From positions 107,001 to 171,000 of the forward strand of contig BSDZ01000013.1 in NCBI GenBank assembly GCA_030268105.1: a stretch of 64,000 bases of DNA. Reading direction: 5' to 3'. This DNA is from Volvox africanus. Its lineage: Eukaryota > Chlorophyta > Chlorophyceae > Chlamydomonadales > Volvocaceae. The notes under the pieces are model-generated. The model did no database searches. It was not told the DNA's origin and saw only the letters and a list, made by a program, of their open reading frames with translations. Below are positions 26,601 to 36,189 of the stretch, piece after piece (position 1 is the first letter of the stretch; each line of letters opens with the position of its first letter). Both the position numbers and the translations under genes were made by a program.

Positions 26601-27917
26601 TGGGGATGCCTTAGATCGCCTGGCGACTCATTTCGAGGGATATTGGAGGGCCATCTCGGCGTATGTATGTGAAATAAGAATCCCCGGTTAAATGCGCACC
26701 TCGAGATGAGATGCCCGCCTCCTGGTGGGCTGGCCTGACGACTTCGCTCCAGCCATATGCCAGGCAAGGACTAAGAGGCTGGCAACTATGAAAGGCGCAA
26801 CCGGAGATTACCTGCTGTGGAAGGAGATGACCTGTGGTTCCTTAAACCCACACATGCTGAATGTTTATCTAAAATGTGACAGGGGTACGATTCTTGTGGT
26901 ATACATCCACATGTCCGTTCCGTATGTAGAGGCAGCTTCTACTTAACGAGTGCTAGTACGTAAGTGCCACCAATGCAATGCTGTCCCTACATCCATATTG
27001 CCCTCACAGGACTGGTGGGAAGGCGCACTGCAACGCACTGTATCGACCCTCGAACCGCCGGTAAGCAGTCATCAGTGAAGGGGCAAAAGTTCTACAAATG
27101 GATTTGCATCGAGCTGTGAAACCCGTTGCTGCAGTATCCTGGGGTGTCTGGGGGTAGTATCCGGGATCGGATGGACTGTGTACGGACATCTTCCGATCGG
27201 GCCTTTGCCTAGGCGGACACAACAGAGATACAACATTACCAAGGATGACTGACATAAGCTCTTTACATCTGGACTGTCTTTTATCTCATCCAGAGTTCAA
27301 AAGTGAGCTCCTTTCTGCGGAGTCCACTGCTTCTGACATCGTCATGGCTGGCGGGCAAAGTAGCTATTTCTGGAAAGCCTCCATCAGATCCTCAAAGAAT
27401 GCTGCCGTCGCCACCACCAGCCACCTCACAGTTATCCGGGCAAGTCCAAGGGTCTCAGCAAATGCCAGGGGAGCAACAGGTGTCCACCCCGGGAGCAATT
27501 CAGGACATAATGGCGGCCAGAGTTACAGCAGATGACAATGGCAAGGTCAGACGAGCTTCATCATCCTCTGGGAATCAACGTGCTGAAGCATCAGAGGTTG
27601 AAGCTGGAGCCTCCATGACCACTGCTGGTATTACCACATCAAGCACTATTGATGCGGAAGCCAGTGACACCGGGGAAAACAGCAACAGCACTGGGCAGAA
27701 TGGGCTTGCCAATAAGGCTTCAAAGAATGGTGGGAGCAGGGGTTTGAAGGTTGTTAGGGGTACCAGGGAAGCTGATGGTTGGAGACTGGGCCAACTGGTC
27801 GCCCGTGCTTGGGAGCAGCTTCTGGGTCCCCCTGCATATCAGGCAAAGCCGCGAGCGGATGACAGTTTGCAGCCACAACAGAAGCAGCAGGAGCGGCAGC
27901 AGGAGAAGAAGGGATGA
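17692..27917 (+). CDS. Membrane-anchored SMP and multi-C2 domain protein (plant synaptotagmin/tricalbin class)
   Basis: Probable lipid-transfer tether at membrane contact sites. Exons: 17692-18172, 18666-19021, 19284-19425, 19841-19932, 20120-20254, 20392-20844, 21244-21408, 21595-21896, 22281-22863, 23621-23775, 24160-24271, 24729-25949, 26099-26182, 27010-27060, 27294-27917; all phases close (about 1,651 aa). The N-terminus (about 60 residues) is Ser/Arg-rich. A hydrophobic segment at about 150-180 (LVWTPLAAAVVALVVLP) is the anchor. The SMP domain covers about 190-400: WMGRLMGELWQPFVQPLVLR, LELQLEEMSLGTEAPQ, IPDKRIILFSFREPP. A C2 domain follows at about 403. A clear C2 starts at about 898 (VVEARELAAHDW, CDPYVRISYNG, LAVYDSGVSRDDRLG); a weaker C2-like unit follows at about 985. 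Linkers are Ala/Gly/Ser-rich. Organisation matches NTMC2 and E-Syt proteins but length is roughly double. The membrane targeted is not shown by sequence. Confidence 0.88.
19695..19794 (+). repeat. 13-bp minisatellite in SMP/C2 intron 3
   Basis: About eight tandem copies of CACTACCCGCATC, the last copies with CACTACCCGCAAC. It lies in the intron 19426-19840, just upstream of the acceptor at 19840. Confidence 0.9.
21170..21216 (+). repeat. CACCCCAACT / CAACT tandem repeat in intron 6 of the SMP/C2 gene
   Basis: Three copies of a 10-bp unit followed by four copies of AACTC. It lies about 30 bases upstream of the acceptor at 21243 and forms a pyrimidine-rich tract. Confidence 0.85.
22872..23199 (+). 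repeat. 9-bp minisatellite GGGGACATG in SMP/C2 intron 9
   Basis: About 36 tandem nine-base units, GGGGACATG with variants GGGCACATG, AGGGACATG and GGGAACATG and occasional CATCGGAA. The unit length is a multiple of three and contains no stop in several frames, so long false open frames appear on both strands. It lies in the intron 22864-23620: exon 9 ends at SLVLQ and joins in phase to VVEARELAAHDW at 23621, completing the first strand of a C2 domain. Confidence 0.95.
24361..24513 (+). repeat. Three tandem copies of a 51-bp repeat in SMP/C2 intron 11
   Basis: Starts of the units (ATGAAGGCATGGGGTG) fall at 24361, 24412 and 24463. The copies are almost identical (one visible T/A change). The array lies in the intron 24272-24728. 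It reads open in one frame, but it is flanked by stops and is not needed for the C2 domain. Confidence 0.92.
26183..27009 (+). other. Long intron of the SMP/C2 gene
   Basis: 827-base, AT-richer intron between two short exons (84 and 51 bases). No repeat, RNA or internal coding exon is recognisable. The small flanking exons are supported by phase and splice sites rather than by conserved domain sequence, so this part of the model is less certain. Confidence 0.5.
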
Positions 27918-28860
27918 GGGGAATCATACCCAGAGGACAGTTTAACGCAGCAACTGCAGTTTTTTTAACCATTTGGCATGTGGATGTGCCTAGTGTGATG
28001 CTGCTGTGAGAGAATCCTTAGGGGTATGGTATGACGCCTGCTGATGCTGGTAAGTGAGATTGTTCTGAGAGCAGCAACATTCATAACAGCTGTTGGCGAG
28101 GCAGGTGTATGTAGCATGCATGTGGCAATTGCGGGTATTTACACATTGTTAGTGGCAGATGTAATGCGCACATGCATGATAGATGGTTACTGATGATAAT
28201 TTTATGTGAGAGTGTGTATGTGTGAAGCACATTTGTATAACTTAAGTCACAAGGCTTGCGAACGACGCTGAATGTGTCCGTACATACTTGAGCTGGCAGA
28301 CACTGTCGGTACAAATGTTGCATGTCATAAAATTAGCTTTAGCTAGCTGGCAAGCTAGGCTATGGGATGGCTATGCAGATGTCTTCACAATGTAAAAGGC
28401 TTCGCAGTGGATTGAAGTATTGGTAGCTGGCATGATGGTGATGATGGTGATAATGAAGATGAAGCATGTCAAATGCTGCTCAAATGTGGGTGTGATACTC
28501 CACACTTCTGGTGGACATGCATGCACGCTGTAATGTCATAGGGTTATTAACTTCCACCAGGCTGGTGCAGTTGATGGTAAGTCAGTAATAATGATGGTAT
28601 GTCTGTGGCTGCCTAGCCAATCCAATCTATGCACTTTCGCATACCCACAACCCCCCTATAAGGCCCCACTTATCAACAAGGTCCTACACAGCTGAGACCT
28701 CAGTCTTCCACCTCAGATGTACTTCATTACAATTCATATGAAAGTGTAAACCTCACAACATGTGCGGTACCCCACGGTACACCGCAGTACCCTGCGGTAC
28801 TACCCCTCCCCTCCTCCTCCACTGCATGTCCCGGCCCTCTTTCGCGCCTCTGCCATCCCC
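27918..28860 (+). other. 3' untranslated and intergenic region after the SMP/C2 gene
   Basis: AT-rich sequence after the stop codon. TGTAA occurs at 28160-28164 and 28391-28395, consistent with a 3' UTR of about 250-500 bases. Nothing else is recognisable. Confidence 0.5.
28160..28164 (+). terminator. Candidate poly(A) signal TGTAA of the SMP/C2 gene
   Basis: First TGTAA after the stop at 27917; a second copy lies at 28391-28395. Confidence 0.4.
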
Positions 28861-29485
28861 CTCACCAGCAAACAACGGCCCCCTCGCCTACCCAACCCAC
28901 TTCATACCTCTTCACATGATTCCCCCACCTTCCCACCTCAGCAGAGGACGTTCTCCTCCGCCATCGGCCCCCCTTCCCCCTCCTTGAGCGCCACCCTACT
29001 GTGCCGCCATCACGATCTTTCCATTTCCCCTTCACGGTCTCTCCCCTCCTCCTCGCAGCCCCTCTCTTCCCCCGTAACTGCCATAACCGCAGTCCCAGTC
29101 CCATGGGACCCCGTCCCAGTCACATGTGCGGGGTCCCCAGCAGTTCCCCGCGATACCCCACTGTACCTCACGATACTCTTGCCGTACTCTGCTGTATCCG
29201 CAATACCCTGTTGTATGTCACGATACCCCACCGTATCCCGCGATACTATTGTTTCGCGCAAATCGTATACATATTTAAGTTGTTTACATGTGTCCATCGT
29301 GGCTTTTTGTTCTATATGCAGACTTGTGTTGTTTGCCTGATAGTTGGAGTATGAGGCAGCATGAATTTACGGGGGCGGATGATGCATGCTTTCGAACAAT
29401 TTTGGAAGGACCAAGTGCAGTTCCGCGTTCCTTAGGGGTTGCCATATGGACTCAGGACATTCGTCGGGGGGTTGGTTTATAGGAT
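28860..29485 (+). repeat. Left outer arm of the RBCS inverted duplication
   Basis: This stretch matches the reverse complement of about 35580-36180 over most of its length, by eye roughly three quarters identical with small gaps. Shared landmarks include GTTTACATG next to CCATCGTGG (29284-29302 versus 35772-35793), TGGAAGGACCAAGTGCAG (29402-29419) and a run of short units ending in GATACC or GGTAC. It is not coding. It lies upstream of RBCS copy 1. Confidence 0.8.
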
Positions 29486-29849
29486 GTGCAAACAAAGCGG
29501 TGATCCTAGCCATTAATTGTACGTGACTCGCCATAAATAATCGGGCATAGATGTGACCATGCTAAAGGCACGTGGACCTGCCGTGGTTACGCTACGCCAT
29601 CTGGCCTTTGTCAAGTTCAAAAGGCTCATGCCAGAACGTAAAGCATGCAACGTTGAACTTGATAAAACCTAGTACATCTTCACACTGCTTCAGTGCTCGC
29701 AACCTAGCTACATCTTTATGCACTGGGCACATAGGGCCATTACCACTAAGTTGACGAAGTTAACACCTACAGTCAAGCAGCAAATATACATGACGAAAGA
29801 GATCTTTAGTGCCTAAGGACATGGTGCAATAAAGTCGTCGAAACTGTCA

Positions 29850-29855
29850 TATATA
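29850..29855 (+). promoter_or_regulatory. Candidate TATA box of RBCS copy 1
   Basis: TATATA about 130 bases upstream of the ATG at 29986. The sequence between is consistent with a short leader, but the transcription start is not visible. Confidence 0.45.
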
Positions 29856-29985
29856 GACTCAAAGGGTTCAGGATGAAGGAGCTCCAGGGAGCGCCTGGCT
29901 TGTGGCTCCCGACTGACATTTCTGCCCACCAGCGAGAAGGATGATTACTTTTCAAGTCGGTAGACAGAGAAAGTCATTGAACAAC

Positions 29986-31022
29986 ATGGCAGCTCTGATC
30001 GCTAAATCCTCCGTGACCGCCGTCGTCGCGCGTCCCCAGCGCAGCAGTGTGCGCCCATGCGCCGCGCTGAAGCCAGCTGTTAAGGCTGCACCAGTGTCTG
30101 CCCCGGCTCAGGCCAACAAGATGATGGTCTGGACCCCGGTGAACAACAAGTGAGGTGCTGTTCGTTGGCGATTTACAATCTCGCTAATTGAGTCCCTAAT
30201 CACATCGTATCTTCAAATGAAACATATTTTTACATTTTCAATTCTTACAGGATGTTCGAGACTTTCTCCTACCTGCCGCCCCTGACTGATGAGCAGATTG
30301 CTGCTCAAGTGGACTATATTGTCGCCAACGGTGAGATTGACAGCATACCATTCCATTATTAAGATACCCTAATTATACGCTGACAAAAGGAAGAACTTTT
30401 GAGAATCTTACTATTGAGAGAGGTGAAGCGCCTGGCCCCTTTGGGGCCACATTGTTCTTCGTCGATAAGCTTCAACTAGTGGACTCATATCTCTAATATT
30501 TTTTCTTTTCTCGTATAACCTGTTATTTTAGGCTGGATTCCTTGCCTGGAGTTCTCTGAGGCTGACAAGGCCTATGTGACGAACGAGTCGACCGTCCGCT
30601 TCGGCCCAGTCTCCTGCGTAAGTTCGATTACCAGGGTGGGGTTTCGGATGTCGATCATTGTTTTCAGAATCCTGTTTGCCTTCGGTAACAAATTGCCACA
30701 AATTCGGGCCCCGTCCAGGATTCGAAGCAGTTCTTTTATTGCCTCCAGACTGACAGGACGTGATGTTTCCCCCCTGGCCCGTTCTCCCACGCAGCTGTAC
30801 TACGACAACCGCTATTGGACCTTGTGGAAGCTGCCCATGTTCGGCTGCCGCGACCCGATGCAGGTGCTGCGCGAGATCGTCGCCTGCACCAAGGCCTTCC
30901 CAGACGCCTATGTGCGCCTGGTGGCCTTCGACAACGTGAAGCAGGTTCAGATCATGGGCTTCCTGGTGCAGCGCCCCAAGACCGCCCGGGACTGGCAGCC
31001 GGTGTCCAAGCGCTCCGTTTAA
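29986..31022 (+). CDS. RBCS: RuBisCO small subunit, copy 1
   Basis: Small subunit of ribulose-1,5-bisphosphate carboxylase/oxygenase, acting in the chloroplast stroma and pyrenoid. Four exons: 29986-30149, 30251-30330, 30532-30617, 30795-31022, phases closing at 185 aa. Residues 1-45 are an Ala/Ser/Arg-rich transit peptide; the mature protein begins [20 protein letters not shown] as in Chlamydomonas. The conserved core [20 protein letters not shown] and the end [10 protein letters not shown] are intact, and length equals the algal norm. Upstream codons in frame (from 29941) belong to the leader; the ATG at 29986 gives the standard transit peptide. It is tail-to-tail with copy 2. From codon 15 to the last codon, introns included, the two copies are nearly identical; the transit peptides differ at residues 5, 11 and 13. 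Confidence 0.98.
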
Positions 31023-31312
31023 AGTATTAGTCGGTCTCTGGTGCAAAGGACGAGAGTAGATCATTCAATCAGTTTTAGGTTGATTGTCGTCGCCGGTTTC
31101 GGCACAGTTTTCAAAGATGATGTCGCCGGTCTTTATCTGCCTTAGTCAGGAATGGGCACTTTTGTGTCCATTGCATACATGACATGGTTGTAGATGTCCT
31201 GCCTTGTTCATGCTGCTTGGGCTTACAATTAATTTTGCATCGTTGATGCAACCTTATTTGAGGGCTTGGAGTCACCACTCCCACTCTCTTACCGAATTGG
31301 AAATCCTACTTG

Positions 31313-31317
31313 TGTAA
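31313..31317 (+). terminator. Candidate poly(A) signal of RBCS copy 1
   Basis: TGTAA about 290 bases after the stop codon. Confidence 0.45.
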
Positions 31318-33129
31318 GCTTATTTGCGCTTCTCGAGAATACCACTACTGAGGATTTAACTCGTGATTCAGTCGTAGTAATTACTAAGCTAGGTCTGAGA
31401 TATTACCTGAGACGTAATCAGTTACTCTAAATTTTGTTCAAATTACGAAATCATGTAATGATATTTACAACAGGCCCTGCAGAGATTCAGTTGATGGCTT
31501 CCATGTTTACTTCCTTCTGCTGGATGGACTAAATATCATCACTTATCATACTATCGTATCTAATGGAAACCTTTTTATTCTCAACCCATACTAATATGTA
31601 CACGCTTCAAGGACAGCCCTAAGCGGCTTGTATGGTTTCCTTGGAAGTAGCATAAACGCATGTGGTCAAATGTAATTCATTTCAAGGGAATGATAATCAA
31701 AAATTGCGCGGTGGATGTACCGGCCGTTTCGACAAATTGTGATTCAGCCTGTGCGATCTCGTCGTACTGGTCCATTTGACGCGGACAAAATCTTCTGTAG
31801 TGCCTGATTTATAGACGTTGCTTTTGTCAAGTTAATATTCTCAAAACAGTACAAGGTAAAATGTAGATAGTGGCAATTAAATGTTTTTAAGGGAACCCAA
31901 TAATTGCAACCGAGAATCTGAGAGGTTATCATTCAATCGTACAAGGTTCTAATAATGACTTGCTACTGTATGTACAAACGTTAACCGGTCAGTAAGGAGG
32001 GATGATTTTGCATGGGATGAGATTAGCGACACATGTGTCGACGATGAATCGCCGCGTGGATTGCTTCATCCGATCGTGGTGCTTAGGCAGACTTCAGACG
32101 AAGACAAAATGCATTGGAGGGAAACGAATGGAGGGCCCACGCCCTTGGAGGGAGCCCAAAGGAGGCACTGTCGAGGCTATGAAGAACGGCGGCGCGGGGA
32201 GGAACTGAAAGCCGATGAGCGGTTGTACCTTTTGGAGAGGGGTGTGTGTGGGCGATCTCGCAAGTCAGGGCCGCGGGCTCCTAGCATAACGTGGCCGAAC
32301 GGCTTCGGTGCCCCTCGGTAGCACATATGCGGGGTCGCAGCTCCGACTGCTGCAGGCACAATTCCTTTTCTGATCCTTGCCTAACGTTTCCTGAACAACC
32401 TTGGAAGCTTTACTTCAGAATGGATCTGAACGTAACGCGGTTAATTTGCTCCGGAGCCAGCTGAAGGCGCTCGAAAGAGCAGCACGGCAACATGGAGGCA
32501 TCCGTGATAAAGGGCAGTACGGTATGCATATGAAGTGATGGGAGAGGGAATTGGCTCGAAATCCATGCGGCGTACCCAAGAACCCTCACGCCACGTGGCA
32601 CGTCTTTTTTTGGTTCGGTAAGCAAAAATCTCTGCATTTGCCAACTGGAGAGCCGTATACAGTGCGCCCTTCGAGGTTTCGGCAGGTTACTGCTGCACTT
32701 TCCTCCGCTATACGGCACGTAAGTGTTGCACCAGGACATCATGTACACGCTGTCTCGCCGGCAAGTGAGTCCACACTCTCGATGATGTCCACGTGATTCT
32801 CTTTGAAAATCTTAAATAACGTCACATACTTTGATTTTAACGTTAATATATGCATGATTTTGTTACGAGGTAAGTATTACGACTTCTTCGCAACCGATAA
32901 TAACGCGGTAAATACCGCTCCTACGGTATACGGTGAAGCAAACATATGTGCAAATAGAAAATTAAGTAAACAAGTAATATTTATACAATTCATTTCTGTA
33001 TGCGGAAATGATCCTGCGCCTTTTCTCTGTAACTTTCATGACAACTTCTGTAACTATCCTATCGCGAATTGTTATCGACATGAATGGTAATCAAAGAAAA
33101 GAAAAAATATACAGAGATATCAGCGTGGC

Positions 33130-33134
33130 TTACA
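33130..33134 (-). terminator. Candidate poly(A) signal of RBCS copy 2
   Basis: TGTAA on the minus strand about 245 bases after the stop codon of copy 2. Confidence 0.45.
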
Positions 33135-33376
33135 GAAATATTTTCTTCTCGTTGGATAGGCTCAACCCGCATAAATAACTCATAAGTCAGGGTCTGAAAT
33201 GAATGGAAATCCCTAGTGAACACTTATTGGTGAAGCACACGCAGTCAGATGAGTCAGACCACGAGTCACAGGTACATCTGTAGATCAACCCGACTAGCAG
33301 CAATGCTGTGAAAATTTGCTCCAGCCAGGTGCCCAAAAATGACCTAGACAGGAATCAAACTCCCATATGTTATTGC

Positions 33377-34413
33377 TTAGACGGAGCGCTTGGACACCGG
33401 CTGCCAGTCCCGGGCGGTCTTGGGGCGCTGCACCAGGAAGCCCATGATCTGAACCTGCTTCACGTTGTCGAAGGCCACCAGGCGCACATAGGCGTCTGGG
33501 AAGGCCTTGGTGCAGGCGACGATCTCGCGCAGCACCTGCATCGGGTCGCGGCAGCCGAACATGGGCAGCTTCCACAAGGTCCAATAGCGGTTGTCGTAGT
33601 ACAGCTGCGTGGGAGAACGGGCCAGGGGGGAAACATCACGTCCTGTCAGTCTGGAGGCAATAAAAGAACTGCTTCGAATCCTGGATGGGGCCCGAATTTG
33701 TGGCAATTTGTTACCGAAGGCAAACAGGATTCTGAAAACAATGATCGACATCCGAAACCCCACCCTGGTAATCGAACTTACGCAGGAGACTGGGCCGAAG
33801 CGGACGGTCGACTCGTTCGTCACATAGGCCTTGTCAGCCTCAGAGAACTCCAGGCAAGGAATCCAGCCTAAAATAACAGGTTATACGAGAAAAGAAAAAA
33901 TATTAGAGATATGAGTCCACTAGTTGAAGCTTATCGACGAAGAACAATGTGGCCCCAAAGGGGCCAGGCGCTTCACCTCTCTCAATAGTAAGATTCTCAA
34001 AAGTTCTTCCTTTTGTCAGCGTATAATTAGGGTATCTTAATAATGGAATGGTATGCTGTCAATCTCACCGTTGGCGACAATATAGTCCACTTGAGCAGCA
34101 ATCTGCTCATCAGTCAGGGGCGGCAGGTAGGAGAAAGTCTCGAACATCCTGTAAGAATTGAAAATGTAAAAATATGTTTCATTTGAAGATACGATGTGAT
34201 TAGGGACTCAGTTAGCGAGATTGTAAATCGCCAACGAACAGCACCTCACTTGTTGTTCACCGGGGTCCAGACCATCATCTTGTTGGCCTGAGCCGGGGCA
34301 GACACTGGTGCAGCCTTAACAGCTGGCTTCAGCGCGGCGCATGGGCGCACACTGCTGCGCTGGGGACGCGCCACAGCGGCAGCAACAGACGACTTAGCAA
34401 CAAGAGCGGCCAT
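33377..34413 (-). CDS. RBCS: RuBisCO small subunit, copy 2
   Basis: Second intact small-subunit gene in inverted orientation. Exons: 34413-34250, 34148-34069, 33867-33782, 33604-33377, with exon lengths (164, 80, 86, 228) identical to copy 1. The 185-aa product differs from copy 1 only in the transit peptide (residues 5, 11, 13); the mature proteins are identical. Intron 2 appears identical to that of copy 1, and introns 1 and 3 each differ at one base that I can see. Upstream of codon 15 the DNA differs at several synonymous and replacement sites, and the leader is unrelated in sequence. Both copies are therefore probably expressed from different promoters while making the same mature subunit. 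Confidence 0.98.
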
Positions 34414-34472
34414 CGTAGAAGATTGGTGTATTTTAATGATTATGAGGTAATGATGTTTTGCCAACCCCTGAT

Positions 34473-34478
34473 GATATA
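34473..34478 (-). promoter_or_regulatory. Candidate TATA-like box of RBCS copy 2
   Basis: The plus strand reads GATATAAG, an AT core about 60 bases upstream of the ATG at 34413. Weak evidence by position only. Confidence 0.25.
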
Positions 34479-35579
34479 AGTTGTCATGTTATGGCCACTT
34501 TTCTAGTAAAGGAGGAGTACCAGTACGATGATAAAATGTACGGTTCGATTTCAGTCTTAGCCACAGCTTTCTGCAGGGCCTGATGGAATACATGCTACAG
34601 ATCAGAATAAACATCTGATGAATACTGAGTTAGAAACATGTTAGATTCCGAACATGGCTGGGACAAAGTTCTACAATATGTACGGTACTGTTTGGCACAT
34701 CCCAAAGGTGAAGCTAGGATAACAGGTAACGTGCTTGACAGAATCCATAATAAATGAGAACCTTAATGATAAGCTTATGAAACTGTGTTCCATAATTTGG
34801 TCTGCTTTGTTACCCACTTTTGTCCAACCAGATGAGCTTACTCATTCTGCTAGTCTTATCCATTATATATGATAAGGAAGAATAAATTGTCAACTTTACA
34901 ACCAATGGTGATCCTGACATCCTCACGATGGCCTGGATCACAAGGCCGGTAGCTGTTGTCTGAAGGGCGGATCAAGTCATGTCCAATAAAGGACACGCGA
35001 TACATTTTCCGTTTATTACCTGCACCATATATGTTTTCTCCGGGACGTACATTGATTCACCTCGATCAGTAATGTCATAAGAATCGTCAAGTACAAAACG
35101 ATTTCGCACCTTCGGGACATTCGCTCTTTCACGCTTTCTCTAAGCGTGAAGGGAAGAATGTGCAGGATGGTCCTCTCACTCTTGCAGCATTTCATGAAAT
35201 AATAGTCGTAGCGCAGCCGTATATCCAGTGAACCCATGCCAGCATCCTGCCTCCTCCGTTCTAATACCTCACCTCTCGTCTTTCCTTCTTGTCTTCTTAC
35301 TCCCTGCAGTCCTTCGTCCCTATTACTCATTTCTTCCTCCTCAAATTCACCTGTCTGCGCTTTGTCGAATGGCTACCAGGGCTGGGTTGGGTTGGGTTGT
35401 AAGTTCACGTTGTACTCTTTTATGTTCTGGCATGAGTTTTTCGGGCTTGGCAAAGGCCAGATAGCGTAGCCTAGCCACTGCAGATCTACGTGCCTGGAGC
35501 ATGGCCACATCTACGTCCGATCAGTGATGGGGATTCATTTACAAGGAATGGCTAGGACCACCGCTGTGTATTCACATCC

Positions 35580-36180
35580 TGTACCCCAACCCAACCCCCT
35601 GGGCAAATTGCCTGAACCGACATGCCAAACTCTAGGGAACGCGAGACCGCACTTGGTCCTTCAAAATAGGTCGGAAACATGCATCAGGCGCCCTCGGGAA
35701 TTCATGATGCCACGGTGCCTCACACACCAACTATCGGGCAAGCAACAAAACTCTGCACAGAACAAATAACCACGATGGGTACATGTAAACAATTCAATTA
35801 CGTACACGATTTGCGTGAATCAATGTCGCGGTATACCGCGGAGTATCACGGGTATACTGCCGGGTACTGCCGGGTATCGTGGGATATGGCGGGAGTACCG
35901 CGGGATACCGTAGGTTACCGCACATGTTAAGGGGAGGGGGCCGGGGGATGGCAGTTTGGGGAAAGAGAGGCGCCGCGATGGGGGACGGGATGGACCGTGA
36001 CGGGGAAAAGGAAAGACCCTGACAGGGCCGCAGTTAGGTGGTGCTTGAGGCGGGGAGGGGCGGCGACTGGCGGGGGTAAGAGTGGGGCGACAGTGCACGC
36101 AGGAGTGGGGGCCTCGACGACGAAGGGGAGGGGCTGTGAAGGGGGATTACAGGGATGGCGACAGCGGCTGACCGGGGTGG
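35580..36180 (-). repeat. Right outer arm of the RBCS inverted duplication
   Basis: Reverse complement of the left arm at about 28860-29485. It lies about 1.2 kb upstream of copy 2, whereas the left arm lies only about 0.5 kb upstream of copy 1, so the stretch in between (34414-35580) has been enlarged or replaced. It contains the same GGTAC/GTATC-rich degenerate units (35825-35925) and a purine-rich block. Confidence 0.8.
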
Positions 36181-36189
36181 CGAATAAGG

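Larger units (their letters stand above)
31023..33376. other. Spacer between the two convergent RBCS genes
   Basis: 2.35 kb of AT-rich sequence with the 3' untranslated regions at each end. The two ends are not similar to each other: homology between the gene copies stops at the stop codon. A TGTAA lies at 31313-31317 for copy 1, and its complement at 33130-33134 for copy 2. No gene or mobile element is recognisable inside. Confidence 0.6.
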
